Of a DNA stretch of 64,000 bases, positions 23,092 through 35,100 are shown one piece after another. Each line of letters opens with the position of its first letter. Position 1 is the stretch's first letter. The translations under genes and the position numbers were made by a program. The stretch comes from Gautieria morchelliformis (Eukaryota; Basidiomycota; Agaricomycetes; Gomphales; Gomphaceae). Below the pieces are notes generated by a model. It saw only the letters and a program-made list of their open reading frames with translations, ran no database searches and was not told the origin of the DNA. The stretch covers positions 62,001 to 126,000 of the forward strand of contig WHVA01000031.1 of assembly GCA_015179125.1 (NCBI GenBank), written 5' to 3'.

Positions 23092-23754
23092 TGTTACAAC
23101 CGTGCATTTCCGACTTCCGACCTTCAGTTCCACAACACTTTCCGCCCCTCCGATATTTCCGACATTCCGCCCCTTGTTTTACTCCCTTGTTCTTTCGACT
23201 CTATTACTCAGACCCACCGGACCTGCTTCATCGTTCATCAAGACCATATGTCCGAACCTCCTTGTGTTTCGTTGTCAGATATGTTTTCCCGACCCCTTGT
23301 TCTTTGCCATTGTTTTACCCTACCCTGAACCCCCCTTGTAGTCCCATTGTTCCCAATTAGTTAGTTCCCACGTATTGTCTACCCGACTTCCGCTCCCCCC
23401 GGAATTTGCTTAGTACCATCTCATTACCTGTTGTCTCAGCTCTTTGTATAAAAGCCTGTCATGTATGTCTGTTATTCTGCAATCAGATAATCACCTTCGA
23501 TACTTGATTTCCTTCGCTCCATCTCCTGTTCTTAGCACAGCGAGTCTAGCAAGACCTCTGTTCTCTCCGCCTTTCCGCCTTCCGCCTTCCACCTCATTTC
23601 TGACTCAAGTTCTGACCAACCTTTAGTTCAGTACCTTCTGACTTCCGACTCATTTCCAAAATACTTAGGAAGATAGTTCATTGGGGGTGCAACCTACAAG
23701 TTGAAGCCACTGTCCTTTCCAGTTCCGACTTAGTGGAAATCTCGATACGTAACA
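23092..23754 (+). repeat. LTR-G: 3' LTR of gypsy 1
   Basis: It begins TGTTACAACCG after a purine-rich tract and ends CGATACGTAACA (663 bp). A reverse-oriented solo relative lies at 47023-47705. A TATA-like TATAAAAG is at about 23451. The word TTCCG occurs about ten times. Confidence 0.88.
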
Positions 23755-25190
23755 ATTCAGTAACTTCGCTCCCATCGCTGCTCCCACTAGCTCGGCTTTG
23801 AATACGGTGTGCTCCATTTCCATTCCCAGATGGAGCCGCACTGTCGACTCCTCCCTCCCGTCTCTGTACAAGACTGCCGCTGCTCCTACACCGCCGCCTA
23901 TGCATGACCCGTTGCAGAAGTCCTGTATTTGCGCTGTTTCGTGTCTTATCTCTGCTATCGCCATCTCCTCGTCCGGTGGAATCACTATCTGGAAAGCGGG
24001 GGCCCACTTAGGTCCCCTGACCACCATGTGTATCTTCTCCATTCTATGTGGTTGGAGCCCATATGTGTGCAATATCTCATGTAATGGTGTTCGGTGTCTC
24101 TTGATGTACCTGGAGGCAGCGCGATGTGCTCTGGGGGATAAGGGACCCATGGCCTCCGGTGCGTGTGTTACTGGCACGTATTCCACTAGTACTGACACCG
24201 CCCGCTCTTTTACAACCGAGGTCCCTCCGAGCTTCTCTGCGAAGCGTACCTTGTTTTGCTGGACCCAGCTGGCGGCCGTAGGGTTGCCAAGCTCGTACAC
24301 TATGCCTCCATTGGCTAGGATCTTGGCTCCTATGAAGGTGATTTCTGTGCCTTGTGTGTCTCCCTCGAGCTGCTCTAAGGCCTCGTTAGCTTTCGCTACC
24401 AGCTCCTGCTCGGTGAGCTCAGCTAGCGCGTTGTGCTCTGCTCTGGGGTCCCTGTCTATTAATATCTGGAACTCTCTGGCTCTGGCTCTTGCCAGATTGT
24501 TCTGGGGGGATAGGGGGACGTTACCTTTGAGAGCGGCTGCGTATGTGGTGCCCTTCTCTGCTTCTTCTCTTATTTCGCTTCTTATCCTCTCTACACTGCA
24601 TATTTCTTCTACTGCCAGGTTCGCCTCTTCTGCACTGCTCTTTGCTGTGTCTGTCGTGCCACGCGCCGCCTCCACAGTCAAGTCAAGTTTGGTGAGTATC
24701 GGCGCTAAGCTGTCCTCGATGTACTGCAGGAGCGCTTTGCTCACAGCCCTCACCTCTTCATCTATCATCAGGATCGCCATGGATCTGACCCCTTCCTCCA
24801 TTGTCTTGCCTGTGGTGCTGTGGGCCAGCGATAAGAGAATGTAGCTGAGCTGGTCTCGCGTGGTCAGATTGTCCTTGGCTAGGAAACCGTGCCTATCCAG
24901 GAAGGTTCGAGCCTGATCTCTGTCGCGTACCGTGGTGTATAGGTCTGCCAGCAGCTCTGTTCTGTTCTTTGCGCCTACTTATTGGCTGCTGGCTCTCATT
25001 CATGGGGCCGGCGCCGTGGAGGCAGCTGAGGGGTTTATGTTTTGCGGCATGGCCCCCTTTTTTCTGTTTCTCTCTGCGGGGTCTATTCTAGTATGATTAT
25101 AGTGTGTTTTCGATAAGCTATCTGTGAATTGAGTTGTTGTGCGCGGGTGGGGTGAAATTTTTTGGTTTGTGTGATGGTGGTGGGTGTGAG
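23755..25190 (-). mobile_element. LINE 5' part, minus strand, with an ORF1-ORF2 fusion
   Basis: ORF1 would start at ATG 25050 (MPQNINPSAASTAPAPM) and, after a frame change near 24980, continues from the ATG at 24801 with KGTTYAAALKGNVPLSPQ and AREFQILIDRDPRAEHNAL, typical ORF1 text. Near 24150 the same open frame passes directly into ORF2 text (SPRAHRAASRYIKRHRTPLH), then into RNase H (IQDFCNGSC, ...FKAELVGAAMGAKLL). So about 3 kb holding the endonuclease and reverse transcriptase are missing and the junction is in frame. The coding sequence stops where the gypsy 1 LTR begins. The 5' end is uncertain, about 25190. Confidence 0.85.
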
Positions 25191-25204
25191 AAAGCTCTCC
25201 TCCA

Positions 25205-27248
25205 TCTATGTTATTTCATGACTGTGCACCTCTATCCAACCCTAACTCGGAACGGCCTCTTTCCTATTCGCTAATACCTTACGAGCATTCGATATAAGTA
25301 GTTTGCATTCACATGTATATTCCCCAGTTCAATTATCATACATCGTTCATGTTGTGCAAACTTGACCTCGCTGTGATCATCACCTTGAGCCTTCCCCTGG
25401 AGATTTCTATCTTCGACCAGAAGAGGACTTAGGCATCACTGGTGAGTTCTCATACTTCACCTTCGTTACCTTAGCCTTCGAACTATTTTCTGTGCTGTTG
25501 GCGAAGGGATTGTCACTACTTAGACAGCCCTTCCGTGACACCTTGCACGTTATTTCGTCAAGTGCCACTGTTTTGGAACCCTTCAAGACCTTGGTGTCAT
25601 TGCTAACACTTCAATCTATCAGAACGTGTTGTTTACGAGACTCAAAGAATATTAAACAATGCTGCAGCACAACTCCGGAAATAATTTAATATTTGTACCT
25701 TGGTTGCAATCCGCGTAAAAACTAGTCCAAGTTAATACGGATGGAAGGCAATGCATTTCTTAGCAGCACTGAACAATAAACTAAAAGACTGTAGGTTCAA
25801 GGACACTATCGGGGTCCAAGCGTATTCCAAAATATAAAGGAATGTACTTAGCAGGCGAGTTTATAAATGGACTGCCCTGATAATCTACCAGCGCACAGCA
25901 ATAAAACGAGAGGCAAAGAATAGAATCTAAAGCGGCTTTTACAAGTCACAGGAATTGACTTGTGAAAGATATTAACCAGGAAAATCAACTGATCAACTCT
26001 CTCGGGTATTGGAGTGCGAATGGCAAGACTATCAATTGACAGACTCACTCTGTATAATTACACCTGGAGGATTAGTCTAGGTGGCTAAGCAGAAAAGTAT
26101 CTACTTAACAAGGAATTAGACACTAAAGTAAGTGAATAACCCTAGCTGGGGTTAGCAGCTCAGTAAGATGCAAGTCACACGAGTCACGTGTAGGATAGAA
26201 GCAGTAGATTGCTAGATTGGATGATTCTCCTGGGGGTCAGAATGGCCTCCTTTTATATTGTAAATTACACAGGATTATGTAAAATGGGGAGCTTCTATCT
26301 ATTAGGCGAGTGATGTCATAAGTAAATATTTGTACAGCTAAAACACACCCTTGTAACTATAGTGGTGTGTTCGTGCAAGGAAATTAAGAATAGCTAGCCA
26401 ATCACCTTCCCTGATTCGCACTGCCCAGTATAGCCTTACACAGCCCAGCATAGCCTTGCATAGCCCTGCATAGCCCTGCACAGCCCTATGACATCAAGGG
26501 TCCTATTTCAGGGGTTGCAGCACTGAGCTTGGAGGCTCATTGTCCAATAGGATTGATTGAATATACACCCTAGTTTTGGCCCTGCATATCATTGGGCAGT
26601 CTTGCACACAGCCTTACACAGCCATGGTTGCTATGAAGCAGGTCATGTGTCTGCTGGGTTTGAACTATATTTAAGTGTACAGGCTTGTGTAAACTGCACC
26701 GGATATTCCCAATCTCACTGGCTGAGATTGAAAGAGCCAAGGTGTCGGAGTTGTGGGTGTTTGAGGACGTGCGGCTCTGAATTAGCGCGTTCGAGGATCG
26801 CTCCGGTCGGAGTTCGAAATTGAGCGCCGATGACAAAGTTATGGACTCTCATGGGTTCATAGCCTTTGTCAAACACAATAAAGCAGTTTTGAGCCAAGGA
26901 GGTCAGGACAATTGGCGAAAAAATGCAAGGAAATTCAAGGAATATTCTAAAGACAGTTCCCCATCAAATCTGCGTGTATTGGCTGATGTTAAGATGGGAA
27001 AAAGGTTTTTACAGACTTTTTAAAGCTTTTTTTCGAGATTTTTAAACTAGAAAGCTGGTTCCTACACAGCCACGGGCTATCTCGCTATGACTGTAGATAG
27101 GGCGAGCCCGGTTCGGGCAACCCTCTTACCTTGTGAACATTTATCAGTTCACCTATTCGCCGAACGGCATACTTATTCGCACAAGTTATTCGGGCATTCG
27201 CTGTGTTCACTAATACATGATATTAACGCCCAAAAACCAATCTTGACA
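25205..27248. mobile_element. LTR-D copy 1, left end missing, carrying LTR-B
   Basis: The left part (about 25205-25568) matches the middle of LTR-D (CATGACTG.GCACC..CTATCC, TATAAGTAG). The right part (27069-27248) continues from CCACGGGCTAT to the LTR end AACCAATCTTGACA. LTR-B lies between them. The right end abuts the chromodomain end of gypsy D, so it may be that element's 3' LTR or a separate insertion. Confidence 0.75.
25569..27068 (-). mobile_element. LTR-B: solo LTR, target duplication GCCAC
   Basis: 1500 bp, TGTGTAGGAACC to GGGTTCCAAAACA read on the minus strand. GCCAC stands at 25564-25568 and 27069-27073. It is the reverse-oriented sister of LTR-A and LTR-C. The core promoter word TATAAAAGG is kept (minus strand near 26260), but the Gcn4-type cluster of LTR-A and LTR-C is not seen. 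Confidence 0.92.
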
Positions 27249-28483
27249 GTTGCGTGGTTTGCTCACCCCCCGAAGCTCTACATAGCTATCTAGGGCTTCA
27301 AGGTCCTTACATGACGACGTGGGTTCCCATGTCACGTCGCCTAGGGTCCAGCGGACCTGGAACTCCGGGTCCGTCGAGTTTATCCATCGATGTGTGATAA
27401 TCTCGTCGACGAGCCACTCCTCGTCGTCATTTGCTCCAAAATCATAAAATGACTTGGCCTCACGACAAGGGAATAATTCGTCGTTGTTAGCCTCATATCG
27501 TCATACGAGGCATGAATGAAAGACCGGTCATATACAACAGCTTTTCAGCTCGTCAGGGAGTTCAAGGGTCACCGTCGAGACATCATTGTGAGCCTCGACG
27601 ATGCGGTACGGTCCGATGTACTGCGGGACTAATTTTCTGGCTCTTCCTTTCAGGAGAGTTAGGTTTTGGGTCGAGAGGTAGATGCGGTCGTTGGCTGTGT
27701 ACCTGTCACTCGCCATACGTTTCTTGTTTGCATGAAACGTTTGCGTCACTCGATGCTCTATGATTGCATCGTGTGCCGCCATCAGGTCCCATCTTGCCTG
27801 ATATGCGAACTGGGCTACTGTCATGACCTGTCTATTTCCCTTACCCCACTGCCTCTATATTCCCCCTCGTCACTCCCTAGCATCTTCGCCAGCGTTCGCC
27901 TCACCCTTTGATCACTCTTCCCCTACGTCCACTCTATTCACTGTTCACCCCATTCTCCAAACCGCTGTTCACTGCTCGTACATTTCGCCAGCAGGCACGC
28001 CATCAAATTCGATCGATACCATTTATCCGGCATGATGATTCATCACTAGCCCCATCATCTTCTCAATCCAACCCCTTTGGGTGTTCATATGGCCAGAATG
28101 TGTTCGTGGGACGTCGCGTCTGTAGGTCATGTGGGATCAACCCAGTAGATGAAGAGTCTGTGCAGGATAGCATGCATGCAGGTCCCAAGACATGGTTTCA
28201 TACATAAGTGCCTTCGCCACCTTTACTCTCCGTCGTTTCATGCTCGCACTCTTCCCTCACTCTATTGTATGTTTATTTCATCTATTTTGTATCATGACTG
28301 CACACCCCTATCCAACCCTGACTCACGATGGCCTCTTTCCTATTCGCTAATACCTTACGAGCATTCGATATAAGTAGTTTACATTCGCATGTATATTCCC
28401 CAGTTCAATTATCATACGTCGTCCATCTTGTGCAAAGTTGACCTCGCTGTGATCATCATCTTGAGCCTTCTCCTGGAGATTTC

Positions 28484-30499
28484 TGTTGAGAGTACTGAGG
28501 AAACACAATATCGACATGGCAATCATAACAACACAAATCCAAACCAAAACCAACTCGTCGACATTCCCCCGAACGCATATACATTACAACAACTTATGCC
28601 CGAGATCGCCGAACTCTCACATGCCCACTCGATCCAACCCGATTCCCGCCCCCGATCATTCCGATATCACAAGATCGCACACCATATGCTACTGTAGTCT
28701 AGAACACCCCTAAAGATCCTTCCCAAGCATGCCGATCCCGACTCAGATGGTGCGCATCCCATAATCACCTGACCCAATCAAGGGACGCTGTCATGACACG
28801 TTTATTCCTCATACTCAGGTGCTCTGTCCTGCCATTTCTCACCCCATTTCCGTGTTCGTTCTGATCGCCATTGTCATGTTCGGCAACCGATGCTTGCTGA
28901 TTCGCACCAATTACCATCGCCACGCTGTCAAACGCACGATCGACGGCTTTGGACTGACTTGGCAGTCATCACTGGGTCTACCACCTCCTCTGCTCGACCC
29001 TCTTCCGATGGTGTTCTGATAGTTGGATTGTCATGACCTGTGTATTTCCTGCACCTTGGTATCCCCATTTTCCCTTTCGCTACTCCTCCTCAGTGTTCGC
29101 TCGGCTTCGCCCTCCACCTTGACCTCTCCTCCCCTATGTCACCTCTGTTCGCCCTTCCTTGCATTTCGCCGAACGGCTATTCGCTGCTCGCATCATTCGC
29201 CAGCAGGCACACCATCAAATACGATCAATACCATTCACCCGGCATGATGGTTCATCATTAACCCCATCGTTTTCTTAAATCCAACCCCATTGGGTGTTCG
29301 TATGGTCAAAGTGTGTTCACAGGACATCCCTTCCATAGGTCGTGCCGGATCAACCCAGTAGACCAAGAGTCCGTGCAGGGTAGCATGTATGCGGGTCCCA
29401 AGACATGGTTTTGTCCATAAGTGCCTTCGCCACCTTTACTCTCCGTCGTTTCATGTTCTCCCTCTTCTCACATTCTATTGTATGTTTATTTCATCTATGT
29501 CGTATCATGACTGCACACCCCTATCCAACCCTGACTTGTGACGGCCTCTTTCCTATTTGCTGATACCTTACGAGCATTCGATATAAGTAGTTTACATTCA
29601 CATGTTATTCCCCAGTTCAATTATCATACGTCGTTCACCTTGTGCAAATTTGACCTCGCTGTGGCCATCATCTTAAGCCTTCTCTTGGAGATTTCCATCT
29701 TTGACTAGCAGAGGACTTAGGCGCCACTGGTGAGTTTTCATACTTCGTCTTCGTTACCTTAGCCTTCGAACCATTTTCTGCGCTGTTGGTGAAGGGCTCC
29801 GAAGGGGCACCTTCGCCAGCGAAGGGATTGTCAAGACTTAGACAGCCCTTCTGTGAGACCTTGCACATTACATCGTCAAGAGCCACGGGCTATTTTGCTA
29901 CGACTGTAGATAGGGTGAGCCCCGTTTAGGCAAACCCTCTTACCTTGTGAACATTCATTGGTTCATCTATTCGCTGAATGGCATACTTATTCGCACAAGT
30001 TATTCGGGCATTCACTGTGTTCACTAATACACGATATTAACGCCTGAAAACCAATCTTGACAGACGCGATGCGTCGAGCCGACCCTGCCCGTAGCTAGAT
30101 CACGTCCCCTATCCATTTCTAAAGACCGTTCCCTTTCTCTGTTTTACACTCCATGCCCCAGCCCAACTTGTACAATGCCCGTCGATACTCCTATCAACGG
30201 CTATGCACCGCTCCCCCCATTCCACCTATCCTTTGTCTCTATTCCTCGAATGTTACGACCGCCAAGCACTAGCACCAACTAATAAATAGTTAGTCTCATG
30301 TACCGTAAACAAGCAATGAAATCCCACTTCATTTTGTTCCATTATTACAGTAGTTAACTTTCAATCAGCATATATCATAAGACACACACATATATTGTGC
30401 GTGCAGATATTCTTGCTAATTCTGATTCCCACTCGATTTATCTCACAATTCAGAGATTAAATCATACTATTTTCGATACTACTTTCAATACTAACAAGA
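28484..30499 (+). mobile_element. Copia-type solo LTR inside LTR-D
   Basis: It begins TGTTGAGAGTAC, like the copia 1 LTR (TGTTGAAAGTATT), and ends near TTTCAATACTAACA; ATTTC flanks both sides of the insertion. The middle is interrupted by another LTR-D (28789-30062). The flanking halves align with the copia 1 LTR along CCCAATCAAGG, CGTCGAGCC and ATTTATCTCACAA. It is clearly more diverged than the two LTRs of copia 1 are from each other. Confidence 0.8.
28789..30062. mobile_element. Inner LTR-D copy, target duplication GACGC
   Basis: 1274 bp, TGTCATGACACG to AATCTTGACA, flanked by GACGC (28784-28788 and 30063-30067). It is the longest LTR-D here and serves as the reference copy: an inner second TGTCATGACCTG lies at about 29030. 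It is the innermost layer of the nest. Confidence 0.92.
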
Positions 30500-30840
30500 A
30501 TTTCTATCTTCGACCAGAAGAGGATTTAGGCATCACTGGTGAGTTCTCATATTTCATCTTCGTTACCTTAGCCTTCGAACTATTTTCTGTGCTGTTGGCG
30601 AAGGGATTGTCGCCACTTAGACAGCCCTTCCATGACACCTTGCATGTTACATCGTCAAGTGCCACGGGCTATTTCACTACGACTGTAGATAGGGTGAGCT
30701 CCGTTCGGGCGACCCTCTTATCTTGTGAACATTTATTGGTTCGCCTATTCGCCGAACGGCATACTTATTCGCACAAGTTATTCAGGCATTCGCTGTGTCC
30801 ACTAATACACGATATTAATGCCTAAAAACCAATCTTGACA

Positions 30841-30845
30841 GCTAC
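30841..30845. repeat. Right-hand target duplication of the outer LTR-D
   Basis: GCTAC, matching 27814-27818. It proves that the whole block 27819-30840 behaved as one insertion into gypsy D. Confidence 0.85.
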
Positions 30846-32155
30846 CCCTTTGAACAGGGTATCCATGGCTATGGGGAGATCTATCTGCGGCATATAGCCG
30901 TGGTTCAGCTCAAAGGGCACGAACCCTGTGGTCACACTGACGTTGCTGTTGAGGGCGACCTCAACCATCGGGCATTTCAATGCCCAATCATTCTGGTCGT
31001 CTGTGACGACTGCGCGCAATATGTGTCCTATTGAGCGGTTTTCCCGCTCAGTCGCTCCATCCGTTTGGGGATGGAAGGCAGTTGACATGAGGAGCTTAGT
31101 CCCCATGAGTCGCTGTAGTTCACGCCAAAAGATCGACGTGAACTTCAAGTCTCTATCCGAGACGATGGAGTCGGCAACCCCATGGAGTCGAATGATCTCT
31201 TTCAGAAACAGCCAGGCTACTCCCTTGGCTGACACGCTTGTCATTGTTGGGATGAGGTGGACGAGCGACGTTAGCCGGTCGATGACTACCATCAGGTAGT
31301 CACAGTCATTGGACTTGGGCAGGGGCCCCATGAAGTCGATACCAATCGACTGCCATGCCTATCCGGAATGGGTAGGCTGTGTAGTAGGCCTTTGGGCCGT
31401 TGTGGCCCGGTTTTCGTAATCTGGCACTTTGCGTATGATGTGCAGAATGACTCTATGTCTGGGCTCATGCCCGGCCACCAATATGACCTTCGAACGTAGT
31501 TTGAAGTCTTCAGATGGCCGTAGTGACCAACTATCTGATGTGCTCGATCGATGATGATTTCGATCAGCCTCCTTCCCCCCTGAAGAACAGAGCGGGGGAC
31601 GGCAATGACGTCTCTCTTGAGCTGGTTCTTTGTCCAGAGCAGCCCATCCCAGATCCCGAATCTCAGGTGTGCGTCCGGGTGCGCCATGATCTTCGCGAAC
31701 ATGGCGTCCCTATGGTACATGTCTCATAAGACCTTGGACAGGTCTACGCCCTGCTCGATGATCCGGCGCAGGGGCGCGCCGTCATTTCCTGCCCCGATGA
31801 CTCTGATGTCATTGTCGTCGTTGTCACATGATGCAGTGACGCTCGCGGGCTTTTGTGAGCCCTCGTTTAACACGGCAGATTCCATTATTCTCACCTCTGT
31901 CTTCTCCGCGAGGCGTTTAGACCATCTCGTCGCTGCTGCTCACAGCTCAATATATCGGTGGGTGGGCAATAACTCACCATCCGGGTCTAAATGCGCGTCT
32001 GCGTTCACGAAGATGTGATCCGGGTGATTGTCATCACTTGTGTCGCTCTCGTAGTAGCGTGACAGGCAGTCTGCTACCTTGTTCTCTACACCGTCAACAT
32101 GGACAGTGTTGAAGTTGAACCGTGAGAGAAACTCCCACCAAAACCAATCTTGACA

Positions 32156-35100
32156 AAAGGGCTCAAATAGTTCGAGACCCAGAAGAGCCTGTCTGACCGC
32201 CAGGTCAGACCGAGGCATGGTCAAGCTCGGAATCTCGGATCCACGAGGTTTCTTCGTCGGTACCTTCGTAACCAGTCCACCTAACAAGATACAGCAGTTT
32301 GCAGCTCTTCCGTCTATTATCGATCTTCGAGTCGAGGATTTCCGAGACTTCGAACTCGGGCTCGCCGTCGATGACGACTGGGGGTGGAGGAGGCTGAACT
32401 CGGTTCGGGATGGTGTTGGGCGAGGCTGGTTCGAGCATGGATACGTGGAATACTGGATGGACTGAATGCATGTGTTCTGGAAGTTGAAGGGTGAAGGAGT
32501 GAGTACCCGCTCGGGAAATGATCTCAAAAGGACCCAAAAACTTCTCGGCGAGCTTCTTGGTAGGCCGATTTGTTCGGAAGTACTGTGCCTTTACAAAGGT
32601 GAGGGATCCGATTTGGAAATCAGGAGCGGGTTTGCGGCGAACATCGGCCGAGGCTTGGTAGGTCTTCTGAGCCTCGAGGATGGCGCGGCAAAGTTCCTAG
32701 TGTAGCTCGTCCAGGTCAACCACGAAGTCTCGAGCTCGTGCCGAGGCGAGGTCGCGCTCGGGGTAGACTGCGAGGTTCGGGTAGTAACCCTTATTAGCAA
32801 AGAATAGGGATATGCCGGTAGTTGCGCTAGGCGCATTGTTGTAAGCGAACTCGGCGAGGGGAAGGAGTGAAGCCCAATTGGACTGTTGATAGTTGCAGTA
32901 TATCCTGAGGTACTGTTCCAAGGTCTGGTTAGCACGCTCGGTTTGACTGTCACCCTCAGGATGATATCCCGAGGTAAAATGCAACCACATGTCCAAGGCT
33001 TTCCCTAGAGAACGCCAGAAGTGCGAGACGAACTGGGAACCCCTGTCTGAGGTGACGTGCGAGGGGACTCCATGCTTGGAAAAGACATGAAGGACGAAGA
33101 GATGGGCGAGCTCTTGCGAGGTTATCTTGTCTGTGGTAGGAATGAAGATAACCTGCTTAGTGAAGCGGTCAACAATCACTATTATGGAGGTGAACTCGGA
33201 TGAAGGGGGGAGCTGCTCAATGAAATCCATAGAGATGGAATTCCAAGGCTTCTCAGGAATGGGAAGTTGTTTGAGGAGACCATAGGGCTTGTGACGTTGC
33301 GGCTTGCTTCGCATACAAGTGGTACATGTCTTGCAATACTCCTTGACAAAGGATCTAATCCCTGGCCAAGTGTAGTCAGCTCCAAGGTCTTGTTGACCCC
33401 GAAGTGTCCCGAGAGAATGTGATCGTGCTTGTATTGCAGGATGCGAAGGTCTTGGGCCGATGGAACATAGGTTCGGTTGTCAAGCTTGAGAAAGCCCTTG
33501 GGGTCTGTGGTCCACCTCGGGTCATTAACCAAGCCGAGGTGCGACTTGGCTATGGGGTCCGAGGGGAGGTTCGCTAGTATGTCAGCTTGGATCTGCTCGG
33601 TATCAAGCATCGAAGCGGCTTGGAGTACGATGGGAGCGAGGTTAGTAGCTCTAAGGGATGATGCCAGCTGGTGTTGAGTAAACACTGGCCGTAGGTTCTG
33701 TGGGTTTATGGTGGCATAGTCGCTATTCCCCGCTTTAAGGTAGACGTCCCATCATCTAGTGAGAGAGTTAGGCTTCGTTCCGAGGCGACCAGGTCGAAAA
33801 CGGATGGCGAGGTTGAATTGGGAAAGGTATTCTGACCACCGAGCTTGTCGATGGGTCAAGAGCTTCGTTGTTGAAAAGTATTCGAGGTTCTTGTGATCGG
33901 TGATAATGTCGACAGGGTCGCCAGAGCCCTCGAGGTAGTGTCGCCAGCGTTGAAACACTTCAAAAATTGCTAGGAGCTCCTTATCATGAACATCGTAGTT
34001 GAGCTTGGTAGAGGTGAATGTGCGGGAGTGGAAAGCGACGGGATGAAGTTCGCCTTCTGAGGTTCGCAGTGATAAGATTGCCGCTAAGGCATAATCTGAA
34101 GCATCAGTCTCTACGATTAGTGGAAGGTCAGGAATCCAGTGGGTAAGGATAGGAGTGGTAGTGAACGCCTTCTTCAACAGGTTGAAAGCCTGTCGGAAAT
34201 CCTCGGAAAAGTTCCAAGGGGTACCCTTGCAGGTGAGTCTGGTGAGAGGAATGGTGATGTCGGAGTAGTTGTGAATGAAACGTTGGTAGAAGTTGGCGAA
34301 ACCGAGGAAAGACTGGATGTCGCGAACTTTGCGAGGTTCAGGCCAGTCTTGAATGACCTTTACCTTGTCGTCCGCCATACTGAGGCCCTCGGGAGAGAGT
34401 ATGTAGCCGAGGAATTCAACCGAGTCGCGATGAAGCTCGCATTTTTCTTCTTTGGCAAAGAGGTTGTTGAGTCGCAGTCGTCGCAAGACTTCCTTGACAT
34501 GTTCAACATGTTTGGAGGTCACTGGAGTAGATTAGAATGTCATCCAAGTATACCACCACACAAACATCCAAAAGGTCGGCGAAAATCTCGTTCATGAATC
34601 TCTGGAAAGCAGCAGGGCCGTTAGTGAGACCAAATGGCATAACCAACCATTCAAAAGACCCATAGCGAGTCCTGAAGGCGGTTTTCCATTCGTCACCCTC
34701 GGCCACCCTTACGAGGTGGTAAGCGTGATGGAGGTCAATCTTCGTATAGATGCGAGCATTCTTTGGAGCATCAAGTAAGTCAGCAATCAATGGTAATGGG
34801 TACCGATCTTTTTTCGAGATCTTGTTTAAACCTCGGAAGTTGACACACAACCGAAGTGAGCCATCTTTTTTGCGGACAAACAATACCGGTGCACCATGAG
34901 GCGAGCGCGAAGGTCGGATGAAACCGATGTTCAAGTGCTCGTCGATGAACCCGCGAAGATCTTTGAGTTCGGAAGCTGAGAGAGAGTAGATGGGACCGAT
35001 AGGCGGCGAGGTCCCTTCTTCAAGGTTGATCTTGATATTGTGCGGTCGGTGGGGGCTAGAGTGTCAGCGCATGCTTTGCTGAACACATCTGCAAATTTGT

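Larger units (their letters stand above)
16300..23754 (+). mobile_element. gypsy 1: Ty3/gypsy chromovirus, 5'-truncated
   Basis: Parts in order on the plus strand: protease (16.4-16.8 kb, ALIDSCSTHCF), reverse transcriptase and RNase H (17.0-18.4 kb, VYIDDIL), integrase with zinc-binding HHCC and core (18.6-19.5 kb), and an integrase C-terminus with chromodomain (19.6-20.0 kb). A non-pol region follows, carrying an ORF on the opposite strand, then a purine-rich tract and the 3' LTR (23092-23754). No 5' LTR or gag is present. A solo LTR of another family (20694-22040) is inserted in the antisense ORF. The element is broken, with a few interruptions. It sits between two halves of a LINE. Confidence 0.88.
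27819..30840. mobile_element. LTR-D insertion in gypsy D, target duplication GCTAC
   Basis: It begins TGTCATGACCTG and ends CCAATCTTGACA. GCTAC stands at 27814-27818 and 30841-30845. Its own sequence is interrupted by a copia-type LTR (28484 to about 30499), so the LTR-D proper is about 1 kb. Confidence 0.9.
27249..32140 (-). mobile_element. gypsy D, 3' half, interrupted by LTR-D
   Basis: Read on the minus strand: end of RNase H near 32.1 kb (WEFLSRFNF, ENKVADCLSR), integrase zinc-binding and core domains (31.7-30.85 kb, FHPQTDGATERENRS), then, beyond the LTR-D insertion (27819-30840), the integrase C-terminus (27.8-27.5 kb, YIGPYRIVEAHND) and a chromodomain (27.45-27.26 kb, FQVRWTLGDVTWEP). 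The front half of what may be the same element lies at 39190-40411. The element is old and broken in several places. Confidence 0.82.

Noticed and set aside
22265-23328. Plus-strand frames rich in Cys-Ala-Pro-Ser-Pro, Phe-Ser-Leu-Cys-Ser or Leu-Leu-Val repeats
   Set aside because: They are shadows of the 15-bp tandem repeat read on the other strand.
28484-30499. Reading the whole 27819-30840 block as a coding retroelement
   Set aside because: No retroelement domain occurs inside it; it consists of nested LTR sequences only.
32140-32156. Possible LTR-D end at the gypsy D/gypsy E junction (about 16 matching bases)
   Set aside because: The match is short; it may be the remnant of a deleted LTR-D but could be chance, so no feature was called.
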